Shown: one piece after another, positions 37,826-47,060 of the stretch
How the letters are laid out: each line of letters begins with the position of its first letter
Numbering within the stretch: the stretch's first letter is position 1
Assembly: GCF_016820535.1 (NCBI RefSeq)
Contig: NZ_JADHDY010000006.1
Span: 124,001 to 188,000, forward strand
Length of the DNA stretch: 64,000 bases
Reading direction: 5' to 3'
From: Sporosarcina beigongshangi
GTDB lineage: Bacteria > Actinomycetota > Actinomycetes > Actinomycetales > Micrococcaceae
Notes under the pieces: model-generated
Told to the model about the DNA's origin: nothing
The model's input: the letters and a program-made list of their open reading frames with translations, nothing else
Database searches by the model: none
Position numbers and translations under genes: made by a program

Positions 37826-38424
37826 CGCCGGCTCCTTGCCTTTGCAGTCTTGGCGGGGGTCGGGCCCTGTCTGTCAGCCTGCACTGGTGCAGTTGTACCA
37901 GCTGTCGCTGTCGCCTGCGCTCGCACGAGCGTTTCCTCAACGTCATCGAGCCAGCGCAGTTCCGCCTCGGTGGTAAAGATGTGGTTGTCCAGCACCAGCC
38001 GGACTGCGATGTCGGCCTGCTCAACGCCGCGCCGGGCCTTCGTGATGTCATGGAGCACCTGCAGGGTGGCCGATCGCTGTCGCTGGACCAGTGCGGCAAC
38101 ATCCACACCGGGCACGGTCACTGCGAGTGCCAGCTTGATGACCAGCTCGTCGCGGCCCGGGGTTTCCCTGGGCACCGGGCTCTGCCACCAGGCGTCAACC
38201 TCCGCCCGGCCGCCGGCAGTCAGCTTCCACGGCTCGGGCTCCCCTGCCTCGGCCAGCTCCTGCTCCACCAACCCGTCACGCTCGAGGCGCTGCAGTGTGG
38301 TGGAGACCTGGCCTATGTTCAGCGGCCAGGTCTCGCCGGTTGAGGCGTCAAAAGCCTTCCGCAGCTGGTACATGGTGGACGGCTTCCACGAAAGCAGTGC
38401 AAGCAGTGCGTGCTTGACGGACAT
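37822..38424 (-). CDS. PadR-family transcriptional regulator
   Basis: The 200-residue protein has an N-terminal winged helix (MSVKHALLALLSWKPSTMYQLRKAF, then IGQVSTTLQRLERDGLVEQE) and a C-terminal helical dimerisation domain (about 95-175). The tail is basic and low in complexity. The ATG at 38424 is chosen over the upstream frame because it gives the family's MSVKHALLALL start and has GGAGAA before it. It is first in the padR-ABC-permease operon, whose promoter carries two small palindromes, so it most likely represses its own operon until the exporter's substrate appears. Confidence 0.92.
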   Translation of the reverse strand: MSVKHALLALLSWKPSTMYQLRKAFDASTGETWPLNIGQVSTTLQRLERDGLVEQELAEAGEPEPWKLTAGGRAEVDAWWQSPVPRETPGRDELVIKLALAVTVPGVDVAALVQRQRSATLQVLHDITKARRGVEQADIAVRLVLDNHIFTTEAELRWLDDVEETLVRAQATATAGTTAPVQADRQGPTPAKTAKARSRR

Positions 38425-38472
38425 GGTGGTTCTCCTCTGTCTGGCTGGATTCTGCGGCGCGACACTCAATAG

Positions 38473-38499
38473 TTACCCGGTAATGGTTACACAGTAACC
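38473..38499 (-). promoter_or_regulatory. Paired GTTAC palindromes in the padR promoter
   Basis: Two palindromes lie side by side: TTACC-C-GGTAA (38473-38483) and GGTTAC-ACA-GTAACC (38485-38499). They are 49-75 bases upstream of the padR start on the minus strand and share the GTTAC/GTAAC half-site. This is the expected position for autoregulation by the PadR protein, though its site is not the classic ATGT-N8-ACAT. Confidence 0.6.
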
Positions 38500-38641
38500 T
38501 CTACGGGCCACTGATACAAAGACAAGGCAGAACGCGTCGTGGCGAAAGTTCGCCATCCCGTCCCCTCGAGGCTGCAGCCGACCAGCTCCCTCCTCGGCCC
38601 CTACCAGCTTTCACCCAATTTCCCGTGGCACCGTAGAAGTG

Positions 38642-39604
38642 ATGACCTTGCTTCAGGAACAGCACACAGCACCCCGACGGGCCCGGCGGGGCACCCGGAC
38701 GGCCACTTTCGTCGTCGTCTGTTCTCTGGGCATCACGTTATTGCTGCTGGGCCATGCGTGGCTGCCGGACGTGGCAGGGCTGGGCTTGATCGTGGATTCC
38801 GGGCTCATCTGGCTCGGCGCATTGGTCCCCCTCCTGGGGCTTGCAGCCATTGCCGCCCGGCGGAAATACCTGGCCACGGCCGTCATGGTCCCCGCCGTTG
38901 TGTGGGGACTGCTGTTCCTCCCAGGGATGGTCCCCCTTGCCTGGACCGCCCCGCCGGCGGCAGCCAATTCGATCACGCTGGTCAGCCAGAACCTGGAAGC
39001 CCAGTCCGGAACGGCCGCCGAGTCTGCGCGGGAGCTGGTGGACGCCGGCGCCCAAGTGGTTGCCCTGCAGGAGATCGACGGCGCATCTCAGCTGGCGGTC
39101 TATGCCGAACTCGACGCGCACTACGAGTTTTCCTACCGGATTGGCACGGTTGGCTTGTGGAGCAGCTTGCCCATCAGCAACGCCCAGCCCCAGGGCCTGG
39201 GACTGGGCTGGAACCGCGCCCTCTCCGCCGACCTCGAAACCCCCGCCGGCCCGGTCCGAATCTACGTGGTGCACGCAGCATCCGCGCGGCCTGCCGAGCA
39301 CGCCGAGAGGGACACCATGCTGGCAAATCTTGCCCAGGCGGTGGCGGACGACCCCAGTGAACGCATCATCGCCGTGGGAGATTTCAACGCAGCCACCACG
39401 GACCGCAACTTCACCCCGCTCACCCATCAGCTGAGCGAGCCCAACAACGACGGCGGACTGGCCGGCTTTACCTGGCCTGTCTCGCCGTTTCCCGTGGCCC
39501 GCTTGGACCACCTGCTGCAGCGGGGCATGACCGCAACATCCAACGGGATGTTTCAGGCTGGAGCCAGCGACCACCTGGCGATCCGAACCACGCTGAACTT
39601 CTAG
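38642..39604 (+). CDS. Membrane-anchored endonuclease/exonuclease/phosphatase-fold protein
   Basis: The 320-residue protein has three hydrophobic helices (about residues 21-45, 50-68 and 77-98), followed by an extracytoplasmic EEP domain. Family motifs are SQNLEAQSGTA (metal-site Asn) near residue 118, VALQEIDG (metal-binding Glu) near residue 140, YVVHAASARP near residue 208, VGDFNAATTDRNF near residue 243, and the terminal ASDHLAI. The fold is shared by nucleases, sphingomyelinases and inositol phosphatases, so the substrate is open. The ATG at 38642 follows a GTG at 38639; neither has a strong ribosome-binding site. Confidence 0.85.
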   Translation: MTLLQEQHTAPRRARRGTRTATFVVVCSLGITLLLLGHAWLPDVAGLGLIVDSGLIWLGALVPLLGLAAIAARRKYLATAVMVPAVVWGLLFLPGMVPLAWTAPPAAANSITLVSQNLEAQSGTAAESARELVDAGAQVVALQEIDGASQLAVYAELDAHYEFSYRIGTVGLWSSLPISNAQPQGLGLGWNRALSADLETPAGPVRIYVVHAASARPAEHAERDTMLANLAQAVADDPSERIIAVGDFNAATTDRNFTPLTHQLSEPNNDGGLAGFTWPVSPFPVARLDHLLQRGMTATSNGMFQAGASDHLAIRTTLNF

Positions 39605-39739
39605 CTGCACCTTTGGCTGCAGCCGGGATGCGGCCCCGCCGGGCGCCAGTCCGGCTGCCGGCCCGCCCTTGACTTGCACCGGGCCATCCGAAAAGCTCAG
39701 ACCACAAGACTCAACGCAGTGCCGCGATGAAAGGTCTCC

Positions 39740-41119
39740 ATGGACAAGTCCGCCTTCCCTCAGTTTCCAGCCGATTTTGTGTGGGGTGTCTCCACTGCCG
39801 CCTACCAAATAGAGGGCTCAGTCGCCGACGGCGGCCGGGGCCCGTCCAGTTGGGACGCCTTCGTGGCCGAACCCGGCAGGGTCCTCAACGGCGACACGGG
39901 TGAGGTGGCCTGCGACCACTACCACCGCTATCCGGAAGACATCGGGCACATGAAGGAACTGGGCGTGGACGCCTACCGGTTCAGCTTCTCGTGGCCGCGC
40001 ATCCAGCCGGGCGGCAGGGGTGCGGTCAACGCCGTCGGACTTGGCTTCTACGACAAGCTGGTGGACGGGCTGCTGGACGCCGGCATCACTCCCAGCCCCA
40101 CGCTGTTTCACTGGGACACGCCTCTGGAATTGGAGCAGGCCGGCGGCTGGCTCAACCGGGACACCGCCGAACGCTTTGCCGAGTATGCGCAGATCGTCGG
40201 AGAACATTTTGCGGACAGGATTCCTCGTTGGATCACCATCAACGAGCCGGTGGTGCTGACCATGCTCGGCTACGGCGCCGGCATCCAGGCGCCCGGACTG
40301 TCCCTGGGTTTTGATGCCCTGCCCGCCGCCCACCACCTGCTGCTTGCCCACGGGCTGGGCGTGCAGGCGCTGCGCTCGGCCGGCGCTTCCAACATTGGCA
40401 TCGCCAACAACCACGCCGCCACCTGGCCCGCCAGCGAGCACGAGGAAGACCTGCAGGCGGCCGGGCTCTACGACAACATTGCCAACTGGATCTTCGCCGA
40501 CCCCATCCTCAAGGGCGCCTACCCGGAGGAGCTTGCCCCATTCCTGCCGCCGGTCCCCGACAGCGACCTGGACACCATCTCCACCCCGATCGACTGGTAC
40601 GGCATCAACACCTACAACCCCACCCTGGTTGGTGCGCCCACCTCGGGCGAGGCCGCGCTGGTCGATGGCCACGAGCTCGATGATTCGCTGCCGTTCTCAC
40701 TTCGTGAGCTTGAAGGTTATCCGCGCACGGACTTCAACTGGCCCGTGGTTCCGGAGGCCTTCACGGAACTGCTGCTGGGATTCAAGGAACGCTACGGCGA
40801 GGCGCTGCCGCCCATTTACATCACCGAGAACGGTGCCGCCATCAACGACGGCCCCGGCGACGACGGACGGGTGCGGGATGCGCGCAGGATCGAGTACACG
40901 GACGCGCACCTTCGCGCCTTGAAAACCGCCATGGATGCCGGGGTGGATGTGCGCGGATATTTCCATTGGTCGCTCATGGACAACTTTGAATGGGCCGCGG
41001 GGTATTCACAGCGCTTTGGGCTCATCCACATTGATTACGAGACGCAAAAGCGCACGCCCAAGGACTCCTACTATTGGTACCAGGAGCTGATCCGCAACAC
41101 GAAGGAACTCGGCGGTTAG
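39740..41119 (+). CDS. Glycoside hydrolase family 1 beta-glucosidase
   Basis: This 459-residue cytosolic enzyme hydrolyses beta-glucosides or beta-galactosides such as cellobiose. The N-terminal signature is FPADFVWGVSTAAYQIEG, the acid/base glutamate is in TINEP near residue 168, and the nucleophile glutamate is in ITENGA near residue 363. The C-terminal HWSLMDNFEWAAGYSQRFGL is typical. No signal peptide is seen. No transporter or LacI-type regulator is adjacent, so the sugar source must be imported by genes elsewhere. The gene stands alone, with 135 bases before it. Confidence 0.95.
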   Translation: MDKSAFPQFPADFVWGVSTAAYQIEGSVADGGRGPSSWDAFVAEPGRVLNGDTGEVACDHYHRYPEDIGHMKELGVDAYRFSFSWPRIQPGGRGAVNAVGLGFYDKLVDGLLDAGITPSPTLFHWDTPLELEQAGGWLNRDTAERFAEYAQIVGEHFADRIPRWITINEPVVLTMLGYGAGIQAPGLSLGFDALPAAHHLLLAHGLGVQALRSAGASNIGIANNHAATWPASEHEEDLQAAGLYDNIANWIFADPILKGAYPEELAPFLPPVPDSDLDTISTPIDWYGINTYNPTLVGAPTSGEAALVDGHELDDSLPFSLRELEGYPRTDFNWPVVPEAFTELLLGFKERYGEALPPIYITENGAAINDGPGDDGRVRDARRIEYTDAHLRALKTAMDAGVDVRGYFHWSLMDNFEWAAGYSQRFGLIHIDYETQKRTPKDSYYWYQELIRNTKELGG

Positions 41120-41263
41120 GCTTCCCCTTTCGGAGACCGGAGGCAGGGCGGCCGTCTCCCCGGCGGCACAGCAAACGGGCGACAACCCTTGATTGGCGGA
41201 CGGCACAGCGGCAAGCTGGAGATGTCCCCAAACGAAAACTTTCACAAGGAAGAAGCCTCCGTC

Positions 41264-41725
41264 ATGCCAACCCAGCGCCTGACCATCAACGAAATAGACC
41301 CGCAAGCCTTCCAACCCATGTACGCCCTGGAGAAGTACATCCACGGTGGCGAACTGGGCGAGGACCTGCTGGCCTTGGTGAAGATCCGCGCCTCCCAGAT
41401 CAACGGCTGCGCCTACTGCCTGGACATGCACGCCCGGGAGGGCCGCGAGGCCGGCGTGGACAACCGCCGCATTGACGTCCTGGCCGGCTGGCGGGAAGCG
41501 GCAGAACTGTTCAGCCCCCGCGAACAGGCGGCCATCGCCCTGACCGAGGCTGTCACCCTGATCCACGACGGCGGTGTCCCCGATGAGATCTGGAACGACG
41601 CCGCAGCCCAGTTCCCCGGCAAGGAATTGCCCATGCTGTTGATGGCGATCTCCGCCATCAACGTCTGGAACCGGCTGGCCGTGTCCACGCACCAGGCGCT
41701 GCCCAACATGCCGGCCGAAGTGTAG
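41264..41725 (+). CDS. Carboxymuconolactone decarboxylase/AhpD-like protein
   Basis: The 153-residue protein belongs to the AhpD-like alkylhydroperoxidase superfamily. The redox CxxC pair and nearby histidine are in GCAYCLDMHAREGREAG near residue 47, followed by EAAELFSPREQAAIALTEAVT and INVWNRLAV, all standard. The ATG at 41264 (MPTQRLTINE) has AAGGAAG ten bases upstream; the longer frame from 41189 is not used. It probably acts in peroxide or oxidant detoxification. It lies alone between the beta-glucosidase and a carboxylesterase. Confidence 0.88.
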   Translation: MPTQRLTINEIDPQAFQPMYALEKYIHGGELGEDLLALVKIRASQINGCAYCLDMHAREGREAGVDNRRIDVLAGWREAAELFSPREQAAIALTEAVTLIHDGGVPDEIWNDAAAQFPGKELPMLLMAISAINVWNRLAVSTHQALPNMPAEV

Positions 41726-41800
41726 CCGCAGCTCTCACCAACATGGCCGTGGGACTGTAGGGTGAAGCCATTGACTGACGCCAGCCCCAAGGAGCTCTCC

Positions 41801-43270
41801 ATGCCCCAGCACGACGCCGGACCCTCCCAGGACGCAATCGCCACCACCTCTCTCGGTGCGGTCAAAGGATTGGTGAGTGACGGCGTCGAGCATTACTTGG
41901 GCATTCCCTACGCTGCCGCACCCGTTGGCCGCCGGCGTTTCGCCATGCCGGAACCCGCCCCGGCGTGGGACGGCATGCGCGATGCCACGGCGCCCGGTCC
42001 CACCGCACCCCAGAATCCCTATGCGGGTGCGATCGCACGGGTGCTGCCCACGGCCACCATCGCCGGAGATGACTTCCTCAACCTCAACATCGCGGCGCCG
42101 GCCTTGCGGGGACAGGGGCTGCGCCCGGTCATGGTCTGGTTCCACGGCGGTTCCCTGCAGCACGGGTCGAACGCCCTGGCCGGCTATCGCGGAGGCTCCT
42201 TTGCCAGGGACGGCATTGTGTATGTCGCCGTGAACTACCGGCTGGGCGCCGAAGGCTTCTCCGTCCTCGAGGGCGCACCGCTGAACCTCGGCCTGGCCGA
42301 CCAGCTTGCCGCGTTGCGATGGATACAGCGGGAAATCACGGCGTTTGGCGGCGACCCGGGCCAGGTGACGTTGTTTGGCCAGTCCGCGGGAGGCAACACC
42401 GTGGCAGCCCTCCTGGCCCACCCCGACGCTGCAGCCTTGTTCAGCCGTGCCATCATCCAAAGCGGCCCCTTGACGGCCGATCCTGCTGGCAGGGCCGGGC
42501 GAATCACCAGGAAAATTGCCAAGGACCTGAAGATCCCAGCTACCAGGGAGGCCTTCGCCGCCCACACCCCCGACGAACTGCTCGCGGCACAGGCACGGGT
42601 AGCGGCCGCATCCACGCCGCTCACTGGCGGCCCCTCTTATGCCCTGGCCCTGGACGCAGCGCTTGTGCCGGCCATCCCCGCCGAGGCGCTTGCCGCTGGC
42701 GCGGGCTCAGGGATCCCGTTGCTGATTGGCACCACGACCGACGAAGCACGGCTCTGGCTGGTGCCTTCCGGGCTTGTCATGAAGCTGAAGGCGCTGCACC
42801 TGGCCGTGGCACGCCGCAGGGCGGGCATCTCCGCTGCCGCCGTAAAACTCTTCAAGCGCAACAGGCCCTACTCTGTCACCGGGGAAATTCTTGGCGCCCT
42901 CGCCACGGACAAGCTGCTGCGGGTTCCCGTGAACCAGCTCGCGGATGCCCGGCTGAGCGGCCCGGCAGCCACCTATGTCTACGAATTCGCGTGGCCGAGC
43001 CCGGTGGAGCACCTGCGCGCGGCGCACGCCGTCGAACTTGGTTTTGTCTTTGACGACCTGGCATCCCCCGACTCCCTGGGCTTGGCCGGGAGCACCGCAC
43101 CGCAGCCGCTGGCCGATGTGATGCACCGGGCCTGGGTGGACTTTGCCACGTCAGGGAGGCCAGGCTGGGAAGCATGGAATGCCCGGCGCCCGGTCAAGAC
43201 GTTCGACGGCGCCGCCAACCCCGTGGTTTATGCGCCCCGGGAAGATGAGCGGGCCGCGCTCTCTCGTTGA
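41801..43270 (+). CDS. Type B carboxylesterase
   Basis: This 489-residue alpha/beta hydrolase of the carboxylesterase/para-nitrobenzyl esterase family has the oxyanion-hole segment VWFHGGSLQHGS near residue 110, the nucleophile serine in FGQSAGG near residue 194, the acidic residue in the TTDEARLW region near residue 315, and a histidine in HAVELGFVFDDL near residue 410. The ATG at 41801 has AAGGAG six bases upstream and is preferred to a GTG at 41762. No signal peptide is seen. The stop codon region forms part of a terminator hairpin. Confidence 0.9.
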   Translation: MPQHDAGPSQDAIATTSLGAVKGLVSDGVEHYLGIPYAAAPVGRRRFAMPEPAPAWDGMRDATAPGPTAPQNPYAGAIARVLPTATIAGDDFLNLNIAAPALRGQGLRPVMVWFHGGSLQHGSNALAGYRGGSFARDGIVYVAVNYRLGAEGFSVLEGAPLNLGLADQLAALRWIQREITAFGGDPGQVTLFGQSAGGNTVAALLAHPDAAALFSRAIIQSGPLTADPAGRAGRITRKIAKDLKIPATREAFAAHTPDELLAAQARVAAASTPLTGGPSYALALDAALVPAIPAEALAAGAGSGIPLLIGTTTDEARLWLVPSGLVMKLKALHLAVARRRAGISAAAVKLFKRNRPYSVTGEILGALATDKLLRVPVNQLADARLSGPAATYVYEFAWPSPVEHLRAAHAVELGFVFDDLASPDSLGLAGSTAPQPLADVMHRAWVDFATSGRPGWEAWNARRPVKTFDGAANPVVYAPREDERAALSR

Positions 43271-43284
43271 GGAGCGCGGCCCGC
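43249..43284. terminator. Hairpin between carboxylesterase and GH20 gene
   Basis: Perfect 13-base arms (43249-43261 and 43272-43284) with a 10-base loop overlap the end of the carboxylesterase gene (stop 43268-43270). The convergent hexosaminidase gene ends at 43299. It is placed to end both transcripts. Confidence 0.8.
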
Positions 43285-43298
43285 GGATGGTGTTGCGT

Positions 43299-46247
43299 CT
43301 ACTTGGTTGGCGGCCCCGTGACTTTCAGGGCGGTCCAGCCGCGGAGGTTCACAGAGGCATCGAACACTGCGATTTTGTTGTTGCCGGGGCGGGTGTCTTC
43401 AGGCGTGTTCACCGTCAGGGTCCCGTCGGCCCGGGCCTGGTGCCAGCCGAGGCCGGCGTCGTTGAGGTAGACGTAGAACCACTCGCCGGCGGCCAGGTTT
43501 GCCAACACGACCTCGGATGTGCCGCGCGGGTACTTCTTTGCATCCAGCCCAAGATCAAGCTGGGTGTCCTTCTTCAGTGCCTTGGCATCTGGCGCTTCCG
43601 GGGTGGTTGACGGCTCAGGGTTGGGATTGGTCACGGGCGTGGCCAGGTCCAGCACAACGAAGCCCGAGAAGGATTCCCCGCCGGCCCCGGCCCGGTAGTC
43701 CACAACTGTCAGCTGCTGCCCGGCCACCGTGAAGGGACCGGTGTAGGGCGTCCATTCCCCATTGCCAACCCGGTACTCAATCGCGGCGCCGGCCGCAGCG
43801 GATCCGGTGGCTGCCAGCGTCAGTGTTGGTTCGGCGTCGTACTTGCCTTCCGCGTTGGGTGTCCCGGCGATGGTGCCTGCCACACCCAGCGCCGAGACAG
43901 ATGAGTTGCGGACCTCAATCTCATAGGCGGAGAGGTAGATGCCCATGTTGGCGGTCTGGATCTCAACCTTGACGTGGCGTGCATTGACTGCGTCAAAGCT
44001 CACGACGTCGGTGCGGGCACCCTCCGCCATGCCGGATTTCGTGGCCGCCACCGTCCAATTGACACCGTCCAGCGAGGTGGAAACCGTGTAGTCCTTGGCG
44101 GAGGCCGCCTCCCACGCAATCGTCACCTCATTGACGGGCTGCACCTTGCCGAGGTCGCCGGCAATCCAGCGAGCCCCGTTGTAGTTGGCAGACCATCGTG
44201 TGGCACCATTGCCGTCAAACGCCTGGCCGGCTGGGAGGGTCGGTGCCTCGTCGCCCGACGCGGTTGCGACGGCGCCCACGGCCAGGTTGGTGACGCCCTC
44301 AACACCCAGGCTCCAAGCGGCGACGGTGGAGCCCTGTGCCCCGGCCGCTGCCGGAGTCAGGCCCGCAATGCGGACGAAGCGGGCTTCAGCGGTCGAAAAC
44401 AAGACACGGTCGGCGCCGGCACCAGCCACTTCATGGGTGGTGACGCGGTCCCAGAACAGGCCGTCCTTCGACGTTTCAACGGCGTAGCCGGCCGGGGCAT
44501 TGGCTGCCCATTCGGCCTTGATGCCGCCGATCTTCTGCACGCTCCCCAGATCGATCGTCAACGATGCGGGGCTGGCGTCGGAGGACTCCCAGCGAGTGTT
44601 CTGCTCTCCGTCGGTGAGGTTCGACGCCGGGTACCCGGCTTTTGTGGAGGACGCCGCAACGGGCTTTCCGGTTGCCAGATCCGTTGCTCCGGCCGCCGGG
44701 GTGGTGTCCTTGACGTTGCCGAGCGAAGGGCCCATGCCAATCGTGTCCAGGGCCGTGTTGAACGCCGCGTAGGGCAACTCCGGCGTTGCGGCGTTCCAGG
44801 TCTTCTGTGCAACCACGGGGAAGGAACGCTCGATCAAGCCGTGAACGTCTTGCTGCGTATAGTCCTTGTCCACGAGGTCATTCCAGACGGCAAACATTGC
44901 GCCTTGGATCTTGCTCGGATCAACGGTCTGGTTGCCTGCCGTATTGGGCAGCCAGTTCGTGTAGAGCCACTGGTTGTTCAGGCCGCTGCCGTGGTAGTAG
45001 TCCGCGAAGGGGACAACGTACAACGTGCCGTCGTTGGTGTTGATGAACTTCATGCCATCATTTGCGGCCGAGGTCAGCCCATACCAATCGTTGTTCCAGG
45101 AGTTGATGACCACGTCCTTGTCGTAGCCGGCGGTGCTGCCACCCATGTAGCTGAAGCTGCCCCAGGCCGCGGGCTGCTTGCCAAGGGTGCGCAAGTGGGC
45201 AGCCATGGCGTTGTAGTAGTTGCGGAAGTCGGTGGTGAGGCTGGACGGGTATTCGTCGGCTCCGAAGTTCACCTCGGCGCCCTGGAACCAGGGGGTGAAT
45301 TCGCTGAAGATGTCCTTCATGGCCTGCGTGGTTTCCGGCTTGCTCAGATCCAGGTGATCCGACTTGCCTCCGTCGCGTCCGATCTCCGGCTTCCACTTGA
45401 TGATGGCCGCCGCATGCGCGGGGGCGTCGATTTCCGGGACGATCTGCACGCCGCGGGTGGCTGCCGTGTTCTCGAAACCATCCCAATCGGCGCGGTCATA
45501 GGAGCCATCAGCCGACGCCAGACCGGCAAATTCCGGATTGTCTGATTTGAGGCGGAATCCCATGTAGCCATTGCGCCAGTCGTGGTCGTTGGGTCGGAAG
45601 ATCTCGTTGTCGTTGAGGTGGATCTGGAAACGGTTGAGCTTGTAGTAGCTCATCATCTTGATGTAGTCGTTGATGAAGTCGGCCGTGAAGAATCGACGTC
45701 CCACGTCAAGGATGAAGCCCCGAGATTCGTAGTCCGGCCAGTCAATGGCAGAGCCGGCGGGCAGCTTGTTGCGGCCGTCGGACTGGACCATGATCTGCAG
45801 GATGGAGCGGGTGCCGTAGTAGACGCCGGTGTCGCTGGGCGCGGTGACCTTGACGCCGTCGGCGGCCACCTGCAGCCTGTAGCCTTCGGCGTCATAGCGG
45901 ACGCCGCCGGCGGCGTACTTGTCTGCAGCGTCCAAAACCAGGGAAATGTCTCCGGGCTGGCTGGGGCCTGTGACAACAGGAAGGTCAAGACCGGTCATTT
46001 CGGCCAAATCATCAGAAAACTCCTCGCCTAGCTGGTTGAGTACATCCGGGGCCACGATGCGGCTCGTCGGGGAAATCTCCAACTCGCCGCTGCCGCCTGC
46101 CCACTCATGCAATGACGGCACCACCACGGGTGCCGGATTGGCAACGACCTCCAGCGGCGCCGCCGCGGCCGGTGATGCGACGGAGATGCCGGCCAGCGGC
46201 ACACCCACCGCCACCACCATCGCCAACCTGCGCAAAGTATTCGTCAT
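43299..46247 (-). CDS. Secreted beta-N-acetylhexosaminidase, GH20, with F5/8-type carbohydrate-binding domains
   Basis: This 982-residue exported enzyme probably trims N-acetylhexosamine from chitin fragments or glycans. A signal peptide ends after the AAAA stretch near residue 28. The GH20 N-terminal domain (about 35-135) leads to the catalytic barrel (about 140-470), with FILDVGRRFFTADFI and the catalytic Asp-Glu in VNFGADEYPS near residue 328. Two F5/8 type C-like domains follow (about 520-650 and 650-790). After them come a chitobiase-like C-terminal fold and a terminal repeat-like domain. No LPXTG anchor is seen. The ATG at 46247 is preferred to the open frame up to 46406. Confidence 0.9.
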   Translation of the reverse strand: MTNTLRRLAMVVAVGVPLAGISVASPAAAAPLEVVANPAPVVVPSLHEWAGGSGELEISPTSRIVAPDVLNQLGEEFSDDLAEMTGLDLPVVTGPSQPGDISLVLDAADKYAAGGVRYDAEGYRLQVAADGVKVTAPSDTGVYYGTRSILQIMVQSDGRNKLPAGSAIDWPDYESRGFILDVGRRFFTADFINDYIKMMSYYKLNRFQIHLNDNEIFRPNDHDWRNGYMGFRLKSDNPEFAGLASADGSYDRADWDGFENTAATRGVQIVPEIDAPAHAAAIIKWKPEIGRDGGKSDHLDLSKPETTQAMKDIFSEFTPWFQGAEVNFGADEYPSSLTTDFRNYYNAMAAHLRTLGKQPAAWGSFSYMGGSTAGYDKDVVINSWNNDWYGLTSAANDGMKFINTNDGTLYVVPFADYYHGSGLNNQWLYTNWLPNTAGNQTVDPSKIQGAMFAVWNDLVDKDYTQQDVHGLIERSFPVVAQKTWNAATPELPYAAFNTALDTIGMGPSLGNVKDTTPAAGATDLATGKPVAASSTKAGYPASNLTDGEQNTRWESSDASPASLTIDLGSVQKIGGIKAEWAANAPAGYAVETSKDGLFWDRVTTHEVAGAGADRVLFSTAEARFVRIAGLTPAAAGAQGSTVAAWSLGVEGVTNLAVGAVATASGDEAPTLPAGQAFDGNGATRWSANYNGARWIAGDLGKVQPVNEVTIAWEAASAKDYTVSTSLDGVNWTVAATKSGMAEGARTDVVSFDAVNARHVKVEIQTANMGIYLSAYEIEVRNSSVSALGVAGTIAGTPNAEGKYDAEPTLTLAATGSAAAGAAIEYRVGNGEWTPYTGPFTVAGQQLTVVDYRAGAGGESFSGFVVLDLATPVTNPNPEPSTTPEAPDAKALKKDTQLDLGLDAKKYPRGTSEVVLANLAAGEWFYVYLNDAGLGWHQARADGTLTVNTPEDTRPGNNKIAVFDASVNLRGWTALKVTGPPTK

Positions 46248-46410
46248 AAAGTGACACCCCTTCAATAGTTCCAGCCCGGCAGCCTGCATTTGAAGGCTCC
46301 CCGCACGCGCAATATCCCGTGAGACATCACCTCGGGCGGCACCCGCCCCAACCCCTACGGCGCCACACCGCAATGCCGAATGTGATAGATAACACTGCAA
46401 ACACACCCCT

Positions 46411-46439
46411 AGTACAAGTGATGCCGTTGATTAAGTCAA
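46411..46439 (-). promoter_or_regulatory. Promoter for the GH20 hexosaminidase gene
   Basis: On the minus strand TTGACT (46434-46439) and TGTACT (46411-46416) are spaced 17 bases apart, a good vegetative promoter. An imperfect dyad GTGATAGATAACAC (46382-46395) lies just downstream of the predicted start of transcription, where a sugar-responsive repressor could bind. The regulator is not present nearby. Confidence 0.55.
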
Positions 46440-47060
46440 TGCACTTTTTGTTTGCTTAAATGGGCTAAAGCATCAGAATCGAGCACATTCGGCCCGCTGG
46501 GGGCGTCCGCGCAACAAGTGGCCGCCGCACACAGGGCACCAAGTCGAGACATGCTGGCGAGTATGCCCCGTCTGCAACCGGATACGGCCGTTTGCGCCAC
46601 AGGTATGAAACAGCCATGGCCGATTTTCACCCCTGCGATGCGGAAAGGATGATGCGAGCGGCGCGCTCCGCCTGCCACCTCGGCTGATTCTTCCCAACTG
46701 TGCACCGTGGCGGCAACGGTGACCTTGATTCATTTTCACCCTCCGGCGCCCCATGCCCAGCTGCCCTCTACCTCCCGTCCTGCAGGGCACGATCCGCTAC
46801 GACCACACCGAAACGACCTTACCGAAACGAATACGCAGGTCCCTGGCGGACTGCGCCCGTCGATCGCCCGAATATTACAAGCCAAGCCACTTCTGTTACG
46901 CCGCAGGCACGCCTTGGCCATCCGGACATATGCTGCCCGTACCCGGCCGCCTGGCCGGCAGTCTCCGTGGCACTCGCAATGACGGCTGACGTCGAAGCGG
47001 ATGTTGTGAGTATCGGGCCGTTCCCGCTCCGCACCACTGGGCCAGGTATACGCTTTTCCC
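46440..47060. other. 620-base region without a recognisable gene
   Basis: Several short open frames occur on both strands (for example 46436-46705 minus), but none has a ribosome-binding site together with protein-like composition, and none resembles a family I know. The tract is less GC-rich than its neighbours. It may be the remains of a lost gene or regulatory DNA. A TATACG box at 47047-47052 lies just before the methyltransferase start. Confidence 0.4.

Noticed and set aside
37098-38108. An open frame of 1321 codons (34143-38108) that would fuse an N-terminal extension to the FtsX-like permease
   Set aside because: The extra part runs out of phase through the ABC ATPase and PadR genes, both of which have clear motifs and coupled starts. 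It is a high-GC shadow; the permease starts at 37097.
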